Shown here piece after piece: positions 1 through 8,864 of a stretch of 64,000 bases of DNA. This DNA is from Halovivax asiaticus JCM 14624 (GTDB lineage: Archaea > Halobacteriota > Halobacteria > Halobacteriales > Natrialbaceae): NCBI RefSeq assembly GCF_000337515.1, contig NZ_AOIQ01000002.1, positions 1-64,000 on the forward strand. The letters run 5' to 3'. Each line of letters starts with the position of its first letter. The first letter of the stretch is position 1. The notes beneath the pieces were generated by a model. It did not search any database. It was not told the origin of the DNA and was given only the letters and a program-made list of their open reading frames with translations. The position numbers and the translations under genes were made by a program.

Positions 1-65
1 CCCACCTGCGTATCGGCAAGTACTGGCGTGGGAGACCCGCTGGGACCCCCGATTCGCCGCCTCCA
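1..65 (+). rRNA. 5S ribosomal RNA, 3' part (5' end outside window)
   Basis: The first ~65 bases match the 3' half of haloarchaeal 5S rRNA as I know it: the AAGTACTGG loop-E/helix-IV region, a CTGGGA arm, and the closing GATTCGCCGCCTCC strand that pairs with the 5' GGCGGC of the molecule. The 5' part lies before position 1. In haloarchaea 5S is the last large RNA of the 16S-tRNAAla-23S-5S operon, so the window starts just downstream of an rRNA operon. I see no tRNA-Cys after it, although some haloarchaeal operons have one. The 3' end is uncertain by a few bases. Confidence 0.85.
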
Positions 66-75
66 CTCATACTTC

Positions 76-111
76 AAGCTTCACACAGCGCGTGCTGTGT
101 GGGGCTTTTTT
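76..111 (+). terminator. hairpin plus T-run terminator after 5S rRNA
   Basis: A perfect 8-bp stem CACACAGC/GCTGTGTG (82-89 with 94-101) has a 4-base loop. It can be extended by AAGC/GCTT (76-79 with 104-107) and runs into TTTTTT at 106-111. This looks like a bacterial-type intrinsic terminator. Archaeal terminators usually need only the T-run, so the strong stem is notable. Its place directly after 5S rRNA fits termination of the rRNA operon. Confidence 0.7.
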
Positions 112-538
112 GCATTTCGGGCTCGCTCCTGGCGGATGGTGTGGTCGCTTTGGGGGGAGTGGCCACGCTGGCGCGTGCTCACTCGCGGAGGTACGCTCCC
201 GATGGCCAACCCGTGGCGTGGGTCTGAGAGCGTTTTTCCGGCAATACATTCAGGAGGCCAAACCGATCGGATTTGATTGGGGAGACGAGCACGCGGACAG
301 CGAGGAGAAGTGGCTGGCAGGGGATCGGCGACGCCTGCGTTCTACAACTGCGGCAGTGGCGACGATGTGAGCGCGGGAGGTGAAAACGTAACTCTCCAGA
401 GATCGGAGACCTACTACCCGGATCTCGTCCTGTCGACGAGCTTCGTCCGGCCTGACGCGAGTGTCGCCCGGGGTTGAGGATTTCCGCTCGATGTGCCTGT
501 CGAACTGTTTATTTGAACTGTGGGACTACCGTACTCGT
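112..538. other. intergenic region, no supported gene
   Basis: About 430 bases lie between the rRNA terminator and the first small protein gene. Short open frames exist on both strands, but they overlap one another, have Arg- and Trp-rich low-quality translations and lack promoters. The only signal I see is an A/T-rich TGTTTATTTGA at about 506-516, which is placed to be the TATA box of the gene starting at 539. Confidence 0.5.
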
Positions 539-706
539 ATGTCTGTAGACGAGTCCGGCACTATCAGGAGGCTTCCGGCACGTGACCGACTGTTCCTCCC
601 AGTGTTCGTCGTGACGTACGTCGCTGGCGGACTTGGCTTCGTTTCGTTTGAAACGGCAGTGTTGACGTTCCTCCTGTTCGTCGGATTGTACCTAGTGTTT
701 TCGTAA
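539..706 (+). CDS. small two-helix membrane protein, unknown function
   Basis: A 55-residue protein with a short charged N-terminus (about residues 1-18, with Arg pairs) and two hydrophobic stretches, about 19-38 and 40-54. It would therefore be a small integral membrane protein with its N-terminus probably inside. I chose ATG 539 over an upstream in-frame ATG at 461 because a TATA-like TTTATTT lies about 27 bases before 539, giving a leaderless transcript, and because the upstream extension has no protein-like character. I recognise no family. It stands alone between the rRNA operon and the ligase gene. Confidence 0.55.
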   Translation: MSVDESGTIRRLPARDRLFLPVFVVTYVAGGLGFVSFETAVLTFLLFVGLYLVFS

Positions 707-775
707 CGTGGTCCGTTCTCCCTTCCAGATCACAGTGAGTGGCGATGCTGTGCGGAGCGATACGGGAGGACCACC

Positions 776-781
776 TTTTTA
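776..781 (+). promoter_or_regulatory. TATA-like box for the GCS2-like gene
   Basis: TTTTTA centred about 28 bases before ATG 807, the usual archaeal spacing for a leaderless mRNA. It supports 807 as the start. Confidence 0.5.
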
Positions 782-806
782 GCCCCTGCCCCGCGCATGG
801 CCGTCC

Positions 807-2351
807 ATGGTCGAGTCGGATCTACTCTCGCGGACGGCGGACGTACTCGCGGTCGATCCGGAGTCGTATCGGGCTGCGGTCGACGACGAAGCCGCGGAAC
901 TGAAGGCGGCACTGGCGGAGGGTGTCTTCGACAACCCCCAGGCCATCGTCGGCCTGGAGTACGAGTTCTACGCCGTCGATGCTGACGGCGCCGCCCTCGT
1001 TCGGGTGCCGCGGCGACTGCTCGACCTCATCGGATTCGAGAAGGAACTCGGGTTGCACAACGCGGAGATGACGACCAGTCCGCAACCGCTGTCGGCTCAC
1101 GGCTTGCAGGCACAGGAGTCTGAGGTCAAGGCCAGACTCGAGACGGCGCTGTCGGTGACGAGTACGGAGGATATGCACCTGGTGAGCGATTCGATGTGGA
1201 CGATCCCGCCGGAAGGTGAGACGGCCAGGGCGTACCTCACCGAGAGTGTCGAGCGGACCGTCGAGGTCGACGGTGCGGAACGGACGCTGCAGATCGCGGC
1301 CAACATGAGCGACTCGGCACGGTATCACGCGATGGCTAATACGGACCGTGCGTCGGCTGCGGGGATGCGGATCGAAGCACCGCACGTCTCGCTCGACGCG
1401 GATACCGTGATGCCGGAGAGTTTGATCACCTCGATCCAGCCCCACTATCAGGTCCCGCACGCACCCGACCTGCCGGCGTACTTCAACTACGCGCTGCGGA
1501 TCGCCGGTCCGCTGGTCGCCCTTGGCGCCAACTCGCCGTTCTTTCCGCCGGATTGCTACGACGACGCCACGACCGTCGAAGACGCCCTCGCGGACGGCTG
1601 GATGGAACATCGGATCAGCGTCTTCGAGACGGTGCTGAACGCGAGTCGAGAGGCCCCGGGAAAGGTTCGATTCCCGGCAGATCTGGTCTCGACTGACGAA
1701 GCCGTCGATCGAATCGCTAACGACGACACCGTCGTCCCGATGCCCGTCGAGAAGCTCGGCCGATACGACGATCGATTTGCCCACCTCCGCCAGACCCACG
1801 GCACGTACTGGCGCTGGGTTCGGCCCGTCTTCGACGGCGCCTCTCGATCGGCAGCCAACGCCCGCATCGAGTTCCGTCCGATCCCGGCCCAGCCGACGGT
1901 CCGCGATTCGATCGCGTTCCAGGCCACGTTCGCCGGATTGATGGAGAGTCTCCCGCGGCTCGAACACCCGGTCGCGGACCTCGAGTGGGAATACGCCCGT
2001 GAGAACTTCTACGACGCGATGCGGGACGGCTTAGACGCTGACCTGTTCTGGATCACCAACGACGGACAGGAGACGACCGACGTCGACCGAATATACGCCG
2101 ATATCCTCGCGTACGCGACCGACGGGCTGACGAGCCGGGGCCTTTCGAGCGCCGAGGCCGCCGCGTACGTCGACCCCCTTCGGAAACGCGTCAAGCAACG
2201 AACGACGCCGGCGGGCTGGAAACGTGACTGCGTTCGCGAGCACGCCGACGTCGGCGCCGATCTCGCCGAGGCGATCACCGAAATGCAGCGAGCGTACGTC
2301 GATGCCCAGCGCGAGACGATTCTCGACGGCTCGTTCGCGGAGTGGTTATAA
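807..2351 (+). CDS. glutamate-cysteine ligase-like (GCS2 family) protein
   Basis: A 514-residue soluble protein. GLEYEFYAVD (about 49-58) resembles the G-x-E-x-E metal/ATP-binding start of the carboxylate-amine ligase fold, and LHNAEMTTSPQPLS (83-96) resembles the following acidic segment. It is longer than the ~360-residue GshA known from haloarchaea, which make gamma-glutamylcysteine as their main thiol. It may therefore be a paralogue that joins glutamate or another carboxylate to a different amine. No signal peptide or membrane segment is seen. It lies upstream of cofD on the same strand with a 72-base gap that contains an apparent separate promoter for cofD. The family call rests on the N-terminal motifs and general layout; the substrate is not known. 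Confidence 0.6.
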   Translation: MVESDLLSRTADVLAVDPESYRAAVDDEAAELKAALAEGVFDNPQAIVGLEYEFYAVDADGAALVRVPRRLLDLIGFEKELGLHNAEMTTSPQPLSAHGLQAQESEVKARLETALSVTSTEDMHLVSDSMWTIPPEGETARAYLTESVERTVEVDGAERTLQIAANMSDSARYHAMANTDRASAAGMRIEAPHVSLDADTVMPESLITSIQPHYQVPHAPDLPAYFNYALRIAGPLVALGANSPFFPPDCYDDATTVEDALADGWMEHRISVFETVLNASREAPGKVRFPADLVSTDEAVDRIANDDTVVPMPVEKLGRYDDRFAHLRQTHGTYWRWVRPVFDGASRSAANARIEFRPIPAQPTVRDSIAFQATFAGLMESLPRLEHPVADLEWEYARENFYDAMRDGLDADLFWITNDGQETTDVDRIYADILAYATDGLTSRGLSSAEAAAYVDPLRKRVKQRTTPAGWKRDCVREHADVGADLAEAITEMQRAYVDAQRETILDGSFAEWL

Positions 2352-2423
2352 CTTTCCGTGAGGACGGCAGGGACCGCTTCGGGGGCCGCAACACCTTAGC
2401 CATCCCTCTCGAAACGTCCGTTC

Positions 2424-3416
2424 ATGGTTACGTTCCTCTCCGGTGGGACCGGGACACCGAAGCTCCTCGACGGGGCGACGGCGGCGTTCACGCCGGCGGA
2501 GACGACGGTCGTCGCCAACACGGGCGACGACGTCGAACTCGGTGGTCTCTTCGTCTCTCCCGACATCGATACCCTTCTCTTTCAGGGTGGCGGCGTGCTG
2601 GATCGCGACACGTGGTGGGGTATCGACGGCGATACGCACCGTACGCACGACGCGCTCACCGATCTCGCCGCGTCGATGGGTCGGTCGTCGACCCCGACGT
2701 ACCTTCCCGACGACGAACAGACGGCCGGTCGCGACCTCGCCAACTGGCGGCGCTTCTCCGGCGTGGGCGAGTTTATGACGATCGGGGACCGCGACAGGGC
2801 GGTCCACATCACGCGAACGAGTTTGCTCGACGAGGGCAAGTCGCTCTCGGGGGCGACCGCCGCGATCGCCGACGCGTTCGGCATCACCATCGACATTTTG
2901 CCGATGAGCGACGACCCGGTTGCGACGCTCGTGCACACCCCGGACGGTCTCATGCACTTCCAGGAGTTCTGGGTGGCAGAGAACGGTGAGCCGACGATCG
3001 AGAACGTCGAGTTCAGAGGATCGGCCAACGCCTCGCCGGCGCCGGGCGTGATCGATGCACTCGACGACGTCGTCGTCGTTGGCCCGTCGAACCCGGTCAC
3101 CAGTATCGGGCCGATGCTCTCGGTTGCCGGGATTGGGGATGCGCTCGCCTCGACGACCGTCGTCGCGGTCTCTCCGTTCCTCGGCGACGACGCCTTCTCC
3201 GGCCCAGCCGCGAAACTGATGGACGCCGTCGGCGCACCACCGGGAACGGCTGGCCTCCCATCGGTCTACCCCTTCGCCGATGCGTTCGTCGTCGACGAAG
3301 CCGAGTCACGCTCGTTCGATCGGCCGACGATCGAGACGGACATTCGGATCGATTCGCCCGCGGACGCCCGTCGCGTCGTCGACGCGGTCTCCCGGGCGAT
3401 CGACCGTGTCGAGTGA
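2424..3416 (+). CDS. cofD: 2-phospho-L-lactate (or phosphoenolpyruvate) transferase CofD, coenzyme F420 biosynthesis
   Basis: 330 residues, the usual length for CofD. It transfers the phospholactyl or phosphoenolpyruvyl group from the guanosine-diphosphate donor to the deazaflavin Fo, making F420-0. The N-terminal [10 protein letters not shown] (6-15) is the family's glycine-rich start, ANTGDD (31-36) follows, and the conserved GPSNP segment lies near residue 215. The start has a TATA-like CCTTAG about 27 bases upstream. It heads a co-directional group with a TIM-barrel protein 13 bases downstream. F420 could serve the LLM-type oxidoreductase encoded near 46.2 kb in this window. Confidence 0.95.
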   Translation: MVTFLSGGTGTPKLLDGATAAFTPAETTVVANTGDDVELGGLFVSPDIDTLLFQGGGVLDRDTWWGIDGDTHRTHDALTDLAASMGRSSTPTYLPDDEQTAGRDLANWRRFSGVGEFMTIGDRDRAVHITRTSLLDEGKSLSGATAAIADAFGITIDILPMSDDPVATLVHTPDGLMHFQEFWVAENGEPTIENVEFRGSANASPAPGVIDALDDVVVVGPSNPVTSIGPMLSVAGIGDALASTTVVAVSPFLGDDAFSGPAAKLMDAVGAPPGTAGLPSVYPFADAFVVDEAESRSFDRPTIETDIRIDSPADARRVVDAVSRAIDRVE

Positions 3417-3429
3417 CGATCGACCACTG

Positions 3430-4287
3430 ATGGCACTGAGTTCCGATGCACCCTTCGAGCCACGACTCGCCCTGGCAAGCCTGAGCGGTGAGTCAGATGC
3501 CGCCTGGGCCCGTGAGGGAGCCGAGGAGGCCGGCGTCGCGTTCATGGGCGGGATCGCCCTCGACGAGGCCGCACGAGCGGCCGCTCGCGACCTCGTCGCT
3601 CGTGGCCGATCCGAGTTCCTTCCGCCCGACCCGATCCAGTTCGTCGACGAGCAACTCGGGGCGCTGTCGTCGGTGCCGATTCGACCGGGAATCAACGTCA
3701 GGTCCACCGCTCTCGAACCGATCCGGGCCGTTGCCCACGTGTGCCGACGCCACGATGCTCTGCTCGAACTCAACGCCCACTGCCGTCAGGATGAACTTCG
3801 AACCGTTGGGTGTGGCGAGACGCTCCTCGCGGATTCCGACCGGCTCGGCGAGTACGTCGCGACCGCGGCCGACACTGGTGCGACGGTCGGGGTGAAAGTC
3901 CGGGCCGAGGTACCGGGCGTCGACCTGCCGTCAGTCGCCCGCACCATCGAGGCTGCGGGGGGCTCGTTCGTGCACGTGGATGCGATGGATTCGGAATCGG
4001 TCGTGGCCGACGTCGTCGACGCCACCGAGTTGTTCGTCGTCGCGAACAACGGCGTCCGCGACGAGGCGACCGTTGCGGAATACGCGTCCATGGGGGCCGA
4101 TGCAGTGAGCATCGGTCGACCAAGTACCGACCCACGCGTTCGCGAACGCGTTCGTGATGCCGTCGATCGATTGCTTCCAACCGATGAGAGGACCGAGGGC
4201 GGCGAGGTGGTTCGATTCACCTCGAATCGGCCTGGACCGGACGGCGACGAATCTCCCACCTCGATCGAGTCAGTGGACAAAAGCTAA
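3430..4287 (+). CDS. NifR3-related archaeal TIM-barrel protein (dihydrouridine synthase-like)
   Basis: 285 residues with an (alpha/beta)8 flavoenzyme pattern. LELNAHCRQ (112-120) is the hallmark of a small archaeal family (TIGR00736 in my memory) related to tRNA-dihydrouridine synthases. The DUS active-site N-x-G-C-P is replaced by N-A-H-C-R here, so tRNA modification is not assured. VGVKVRAE and the C-terminal ADAVSIGRPS segment fit FMN phosphate binding. ATG 3430 was chosen because it is the first ATG after the cofD stop at 3416; the open frame runs back into cofD with shadow-type sequence. The C-terminal ~25 residues are polar and may be disordered. The substrate is unknown. Confidence 0.8.
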   Translation: MALSSDAPFEPRLALASLSGESDAAWAREGAEEAGVAFMGGIALDEAARAAARDLVARGRSEFLPPDPIQFVDEQLGALSSVPIRPGINVRSTALEPIRAVAHVCRRHDALLELNAHCRQDELRTVGCGETLLADSDRLGEYVATAADTGATVGVKVRAEVPGVDLPSVARTIEAAGGSFVHVDAMDSESVVADVVDATELFVVANNGVRDEATVAEYASMGADAVSIGRPSTDPRVRERVRDAVDRLLPTDERTEGGEVVRFTSNRPGPDGDESPTSIESVDKS

Positions 4288-4311
4288 GGACGCTCCTCGC
4301 TCACATTTGGT

Positions 4312-5163
4312 ATGAACGGGCCGGCGGATCGCGCCCAGCTCGCGTTGTTGCTCGAGGTTGCCGGGACACCGAAACCCGGGAACGTCGACCGTGACCGTGA
4401 CCTTCCGGACCTCCTGTTCGAGCACTTTCTCGCCGGTGCGATCGGTGCCAGACCGGGCCTCGAACTGGCCGAAGCTGGCGACCCGATCGGGACAGCCTTC
4501 GAACGAGCCGTCGAAGGGATGGCGACCCAGCGGGGCGGAAACACGCAGTTCGGTGCCTTACTCTTGCTCATCCCACTCGTGCGCGCAGCTGCCGAGGGGA
4601 TGACACGACCGCAGTGTGAATCCGTCGTCGACGAGACGTCCGTCTCGGATGCGGCGTCGTTCTACCGTGCGTTCGACCACGTCGACGTCGCGGTCGGCGA
4701 CCCGCCACCTGATGCACCCGCGCTCGACGTGCGCCGCGGTGCGGACGCGATTCCCGCCGTTCGCGAACGCGGGCTCGATCTCCAGTCGGTACTCGAACTC
4801 GGCGTTCCAGGCGACGACGTCGCGCGCGAGTGGGTGACGGGGTTCGAACGGTCGTTCGCGGCGGCCGATCGATTCGCCGATCGGGACGGTCCGATCGCCG
4901 ACCGAGCCGGGGGCGTCTATCTGTCGTTGCTCGCCGAACGACCGGACACGCTAGTCGCGACGCGCCACGGCGAGTCCGTCGCGGCGGATGTCCACGAGCG
5001 AGCGGCGACGCTGGCCGATCGGAACGCGTTCGAACGTGATCGAACCGCGGTCGCCGACTTCGCGGACGACCTCGTCGCGGCTGGGATCAATCCGGGAACG
5101 ACGGCAGATCTCACCGCGGCCGGGCTGTTCATCGCCCTGGAACGAGAATCGATCACTGTATGA
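4312..5163 (+). CDS. CitG-like triphosphoribosyl-dephospho-CoA synthase family protein
   Basis: 283 residues, mostly helical. The N-terminal TPKPGNVDRDRD (about 19-30) and QRGGNTQFGALLLLIPL (about 71-87) match the PF01874/CitG-MdcB family, which makes the triphosphoribosyl-dephospho-CoA precursor of a prosthetic group for citrate or malonate lyase carrier proteins. No such carrier or lyase is visible here, so the archaeal member probably does a related but different reaction. It overlaps the next gene by four bases (ATGA at 5160-5163), so the two are probably translated together. The gap to the gene before it is 24 bases. Confidence 0.8.
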   Translation: MNGPADRAQLALLLEVAGTPKPGNVDRDRDLPDLLFEHFLAGAIGARPGLELAEAGDPIGTAFERAVEGMATQRGGNTQFGALLLLIPLVRAAAEGMTRPQCESVVDETSVSDAASFYRAFDHVDVAVGDPPPDAPALDVRRGADAIPAVRERGLDLQSVLELGVPGDDVAREWVTGFERSFAAADRFADRDGPIADRAGGVYLSLLAERPDTLVATRHGESVAADVHERAATLADRNAFERDRTAVADFADDLVAAGINPGTTADLTAAGLFIALERESITV

Positions 5164-5801
5164 CGGGGACTGACGAGCCGGACGCGCCAGGTTGGTCTGC
5201 TGGGGCGCCCACCGATGACACCCCCGGCGACTGGCCGGTCGAACTCGCCGGCGTCACGGAGTCCCTCGTGACGACGCTGGGGCCGAACGACCGGTGGAAC
5301 GTCGCTCCACTGGGGCTCTTCGCGGACGAGCCGGTGACGGCCACTACGTGGGGTCGGACGCGAACCCGGCGGAACGTCGAGCGGACCGGCGAGGGGTACG
5401 TCCAGTTCGTCACCGACCCGGTCACGTTCGTCGACGCGGCGCTCTCGATCGTCGAGGTGGACGATCCGATCCTGGAGCGGGCACTCGCGTGGGCGCGCGT
5501 TGAATTCGAACGGAGCGCGTCCGGTACCGAGGACGGGACCGAGTGGGTCCGCTGGAAACTCACGCCCGTCGAATCTGTGGTCGTCTCCAGCGGCGTCCCG
5601 ACACTGTCGCGCGGGCTCGGGGCCGTCGTCGAGGCCAGCGTCGCCGCCTCTCGCCTCGATGTCCCGGGATACGACGACGGTGTATGTCGACGGACGATTA
5701 CCCACGCGAAGGAGGTGGTCGAACGAGCGGGCAGTCCCCGCGAACGGGAGGCGTTCGACCGGCTGGTGTCGCACGTCGATGCTGACCTCGAACTCGAGTG
5801 A
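5160..5801 (+). CDS. DUF447 family protein (probable FMN-binding split barrel)
   Basis: 213 residues. After a polar N-terminal tail the family's core starts at about residue 23 (GVTESLVTTLGPNDRWNVAPLG), followed by a beta-rich half and a helical half (ALAWARVEFE). DUF447 proteins are thought to have a flavin-binding split-barrel fold. As I recall, they occur beside CitG-like genes in methanogens and methylotrophs, in a one-carbon cofactor context. Haloarchaea lack methanogenesis, so a role here would be in some shared cofactor step. Translation is probably coupled to the CitG-like gene through the ATGA overlap. Confidence 0.8.
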   Translation: MTGTDEPDAPGWSAGAPTDDTPGDWPVELAGVTESLVTTLGPNDRWNVAPLGLFADEPVTATTWGRTRTRRNVERTGEGYVQFVTDPVTFVDAALSIVEVDDPILERALAWARVEFERSASGTEDGTEWVRWKLTPVESVVVSSGVPTLSRGLGAVVEASVAASRLDVPGYDDGVCRRTITHAKEVVERAGSPREREAFDRLVSHVDADLELE

Positions 5802-5839
5802 GTGAGATCGTCGGCCCCTTCGACGATCGGAAAACGGTG

Positions 5840-5847
5840 TTTATTAA
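5840..5847 (+). promoter_or_regulatory. TATA box of the S17e gene
   Basis: TTTATTAA centred about 28 bases before ATG 5872, a near-consensus archaeal TATA element. It implies an almost leaderless S17e mRNA. Confidence 0.65.
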
Positions 5848-5871
5848 GGGCCGGGGATCGGAGGCATACGC

Positions 5872-6063
5872 ATGGCCATCAAACCCGCCTACGTGAAGAA
5901 GACCGCGACGCTCCTGCTGGAGCGCTACCCGCAGGCCTTCACGGACGATTTCGAGCAGAACAAAGAGAGCGTCGAGAAGCTGACGAACGTCGACTCGAAG
6001 GGCGTCCGGAACCGGATCGCCGGCTACGTCACGCGCAAGCAGAGCGTTCCGGCGTCGGCCTGA
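5872..6063 (+). CDS. rps17e: 30S ribosomal protein S17e
   Basis: 63 residues, the archaeal length of S17e. The start [17 protein letters not shown] and the central [11 protein letters not shown] are typical; the family binds the head/body side of the small subunit and is specific to archaea and eukaryotes. It is a single-gene unit with its own strong TATA box. The upstream DUF447 gene ends 70 bases earlier and the downstream gene is on the other strand. Confidence 0.95.
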   Translation: MAIKPAYVKKTATLLLERYPQAFTDDFEQNKESVEKLTNVDSKGVRNRIAGYVTRKQSVPASA

Positions 6064-6251
6064 CGTCGCTTTTTGACGTACGTCTTGTTGAACCTCGACC
6101 AAGTGAGTTGACGCAACGTCCTGGATCGGTCGACCCACGAGCCGTCGTTCGGAAGCAATATGGCTCGCTTTCCGACTCGTGCTATCGCTCTATCAGTTCG
6201 GTCAAAAGCCGCCTGTGAACGCGTTCAAGAACGAGTCCGTCGAGCAGGGCG

Positions 6252-6584
6252 TCAGTGTGAGGGTTCGGGGCTCAGCGAGAAGTCCGCGTATTTGCCGAGA
6301 ATGATGGCGAAGAGGCCACCGATCACGCAGATGAACGCGGTGAGGATCGGTCGAAGCCGGTCGGTTTCACTCGGACCAGGGATGAGTTGATTCCAAATCT
6401 CTGCGTAAACGCCCAGAATCGTATACGCCCCGTAGAGAACGAGGCCAATCCCAACGACTAGGGCGAGATAATTGATGACCTTCCGTTCTACCAGCGTTTC
6501 GTAGATCGCGATGAGTTTGTCGAGCATGGGTGTTCGATTGCTCGCCGATGGCCCGGTCACCGTCCGGTTCGCCACCAGCTGCAT
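6252..6584 (-). CDS. small membrane protein with two helices, unknown function
   Basis: 110 residues if translation starts at 6584. Two hydrophobic segments lie at about residues 40-60 (LALVVGIGLVLYGAYTIL) and 80-100 (ILTAFICVIGGLFAIILG), with an intervening loop that would lie outside. I chose 6584 because an A/T-rich ATATTAAG on the minus strand (about 6612-6620) sits about 28 bases upstream. An internal ATG at 6527 would give a 91-residue protein that still contains both helices. I recognise no family. It is divergent from asd. Confidence 0.65.
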   Translation of the reverse strand: MQLVANRTVTGPSASNRTPMLDKLIAIYETLVERKVINYLALVVGIGLVLYGAYTILGVYAEIWNQLIPGPSETDRLRPILTAFICVIGGLFAIILGKYADFSLSPEPSH

Positions 6585-6767
6585 GGTTGGTCGGACTAAT
6601 TCGCTCCGGTCGCTTAATATCTTCTATCTGTGCGGGCCGCGGCCGGTGTCACCGTCGGTACGAGCCAGGAGTGAGGAGCATCTACGCGGCAACGCGACGG
6701 TTTCGACGCGGCCCAGATTTTGCACACATCCAAACGGCTTTCTTCGCCGGCGGCCGATGAGGACCTA

Positions 6768-7805
6768 ATGAGCGTACGTGTCGGAATTCTCGGGGCAACC
6801 GGGGCGGTCGGCCAACGCCTCGTCGAGTTACTCGCACCGCACCCGCAGTTCGAGGTCGCCGCCCTGACGGCGAGCGAATCGAGCGTTGGACGCCCGTATC
6901 GTGAGGCGGCCACGTGGCGATTGGACGTTCCCATTCCGGATGGGGTCGCTGATCAGACCGTCGTCGAGACGGACCCGTCGGCGCTTCCCGGGGACGTGTC
7001 GTTGCTGTTCTCTGCGCTCCCGTCGGACGTCGGTGCCCAGGTCGAGCCGGCCTTTTGCGAGGCGGGCTACGTCGTCTCGTCGAACGCCTCGAACGAGCGC
7101 ATGGCGACCGACGTCCCGCTCGTTATCCCCGAACTCAACGCCGATCACCTCGAACTACTCGAGGTTCAGCGCGCGGAACGCGGCTGGGACGGCGCGCTCG
7201 TCAAGAACCCCAACTGCTCGACGATCACGTTCGTTCCGACGCTGGCGCCGCTGACCGATTACGGCCTCGAACGCGTCCACGTCGCGACGTTGCAGGCCGT
7301 TTCGGGGGCCGGGTACGGCGGCGTCACGTCGATGGAGATACTCGACAACGCGGTTCCACACATCGGTGGTGAGGCCGAGAAACTCGAGACCGAGTCGCGC
7401 AAGCTGCTGGGATCGATCGACGGCGACCGGGTCAGCCACCACGACGTGACCGTCTCGGCGTCGGTCAATCGAATCCCGACGTTCGACGGCCACTTGGAGA
7501 ACGTCTGGGTCGAGACGACTGACTCCATTTCGCCTGACGTCGCTGCCGACGCGATGGCCACGTATCCTGGGATCGACCTGCCCACCGCGCCCAATCCGTT
7601 CATCGAGGTCCTGGCAGATCCTGATCGACCCCAGCCGCGACTGGACCGTCGTCGCGGTGACGGTATGGCCATCTCCGTCGGCGGACTCGAATCGACGACC
7701 ACCGACGGCATCCAGTACAACTGCCTCGCACACAACACGATTCGCGGTGCTGCCGGGGCGAGCGTTCTCAACGGCGAACTGCTCGTCGAGCGCGGCTACG
7801 TCTGA
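6768..7805 (+). CDS. asd: aspartate-semialdehyde dehydrogenase
   Basis: 345 residues. It reduces beta-aspartyl phosphate to aspartate semialdehyde, the branch point to threonine, methionine and lysine. GATGAVGQ (9-16) is the NADP-binding loop, NPNCST carries the catalytic Cys150, and the HIGGEAEKLETES region carries substrate-binding residues of the archaeal/fungal-type enzyme. ATG 6768 was chosen over the in-frame ATG at 6720 because the family begins with a short MSVRVGILGATG. It is monocistronic, with about 160 bases to the next gene. Confidence 0.95.
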   Translation: MSVRVGILGATGAVGQRLVELLAPHPQFEVAALTASESSVGRPYREAATWRLDVPIPDGVADQTVVETDPSALPGDVSLLFSALPSDVGAQVEPAFCEAGYVVSSNASNERMATDVPLVIPELNADHLELLEVQRAERGWDGALVKNPNCSTITFVPTLAPLTDYGLERVHVATLQAVSGAGYGGVTSMEILDNAVPHIGGEAEKLETESRKLLGSIDGDRVSHHDVTVSASVNRIPTFDGHLENVWVETTDSISPDVAADAMATYPGIDLPTAPNPFIEVLADPDRPQPRLDRRRGDGMAISVGGLESTTTDGIQYNCLAHNTIRGAAGASVLNGELLVERGYV

Positions 7806-7964
7806 CAGCCCGGTACGTCGTTGGTTGCGTCGTCAAGTGCGTCGGGTGGCGTCGTTCGGTAGGTAGTCAGGGGCACCGTGTGGTGAGCGACGTCGGTACC
7901 AGCGTCCTTCCGAGCCTGTCCGCGTTCCGAACGGCTTAATCGCTCCGGCGTGACAGTCACTCGT

Positions 7965-8864
7965 ATGCACGTAGCCGTACTCGGTGCCGGAACGATGGGT
8001 CAGGGGATCGCGCAGGTCGCCGCCCAGGCCGGCCACGACGTCGTCGTCAGAGACATCGAGTCCGAATACGTCGCCGACGGCATCGACGAGATCGAATCGA
8101 CGCTCGCAGCCGGCGTCGAACGCGAGAAGGTGACGCCCGACGCAAAATCGGCGACGCTCGATCGACTGTCCGGAACGACCGACCTCGAAACGGCGGTCGC
8201 GGACGCCAACGTCGTCGTCGAGGCCGTGCCCGAAGACGTCGAGCTCAAACAGGAGACGTTCACGTCCATCGAGGACGTAACGGGTTCGGAGACGCTCATC
8301 GCGTCGAACACGTCGGCCCTGTCGCTGACCGAAATCGCGAGCGTCCTGGAGCGGCCCGAGCGGGCGATCGGCCTCCACTTTTTCAATCCGGTGCATCTCA
8401 TGGCGCTCGTCGAGATCGTCGTCCCCGAACAAGCGACCGACGAGACGGTCGAAGCGGCCCGCGAGTTCGTCGAGGGAATCGAGAAGACACCGATCACGGT
8501 TCGCGATTCACCCGGCTTCGCGTCCTCGCGACTCGGGGTCGCCCTCGGCGTCGAGGCGATCCGCATGCTCGAGACGGGCGTGGCGTCCCCGCGTGACGTC
8601 GACCAGGCGATGACACTCGGATACAACCACCCGATGGGCCCGATCGAACTCACCGACATTGTCGGGCTCGACGTGCGCCTGGACATCCTCGAACACCTCC
8701 GCGAGGAACTCGGAGAGCGCTTCAAGCCGCCGCAATTGCTCAAGCAGAAGGTGCGCGCCGGGAAGCTCGGTCGCAAGACGGGTGAAGGCTTCTACGTCTG
8801 GGAGGATGGCGAGATCGTGGGTGTGAGTGGCGAGACGACGAATTCCGTGGGGGCTGGCCAATGA
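7965..8864 (+). CDS. 3-hydroxyacyl-CoA dehydrogenase
   Basis: 299 residues, the length of the single-domain 3-hydroxybutyryl/hydroxyacyl-CoA dehydrogenases. It oxidises L-3-hydroxyacyl-CoA with NAD. GAGTMGQG (7-14) is the NAD loop; SNTSAL, the catalytic-His region LHFFNPVH and the C-terminal KTGEGFY are all present. A TATA-like GCTTAATC about 27 bases upstream supports ATG 7965 rather than the in-frame GTG at 7950. The stop overlaps the start of the enoyl-CoA hydratase gene by four bases (ATGA), so the two form an operon for beta-oxidation or a related CoA-ester pathway. Confidence 0.93.
   Translation: MHVAVLGAGTMGQGIAQVAAQAGHDVVVRDIESEYVADGIDEIESTLAAGVEREKVTPDAKSATLDRLSGTTDLETAVADANVVVEAVPEDVELKQETFTSIEDVTGSETLIASNTSALSLTEIASVLERPERAIGLHFFNPVHLMALVEIVVPEQATDETVEAAREFVEGIEKTPITVRDSPGFASSRLGVALGVEAIRMLETGVASPRDVDQAMTLGYNHPMGPIELTDIVGLDVRLDILEHLREELGERFKPPQLLKQKVRAGKLGRKTGEGFYVWEDGEIVGVSGETTNSVGAGQ

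Noticed and set aside
822-1967. 381-codon minus-strand frame
   Set aside because: Antisense shadow of the GCS2-like gene, Arg-rich with no motif.
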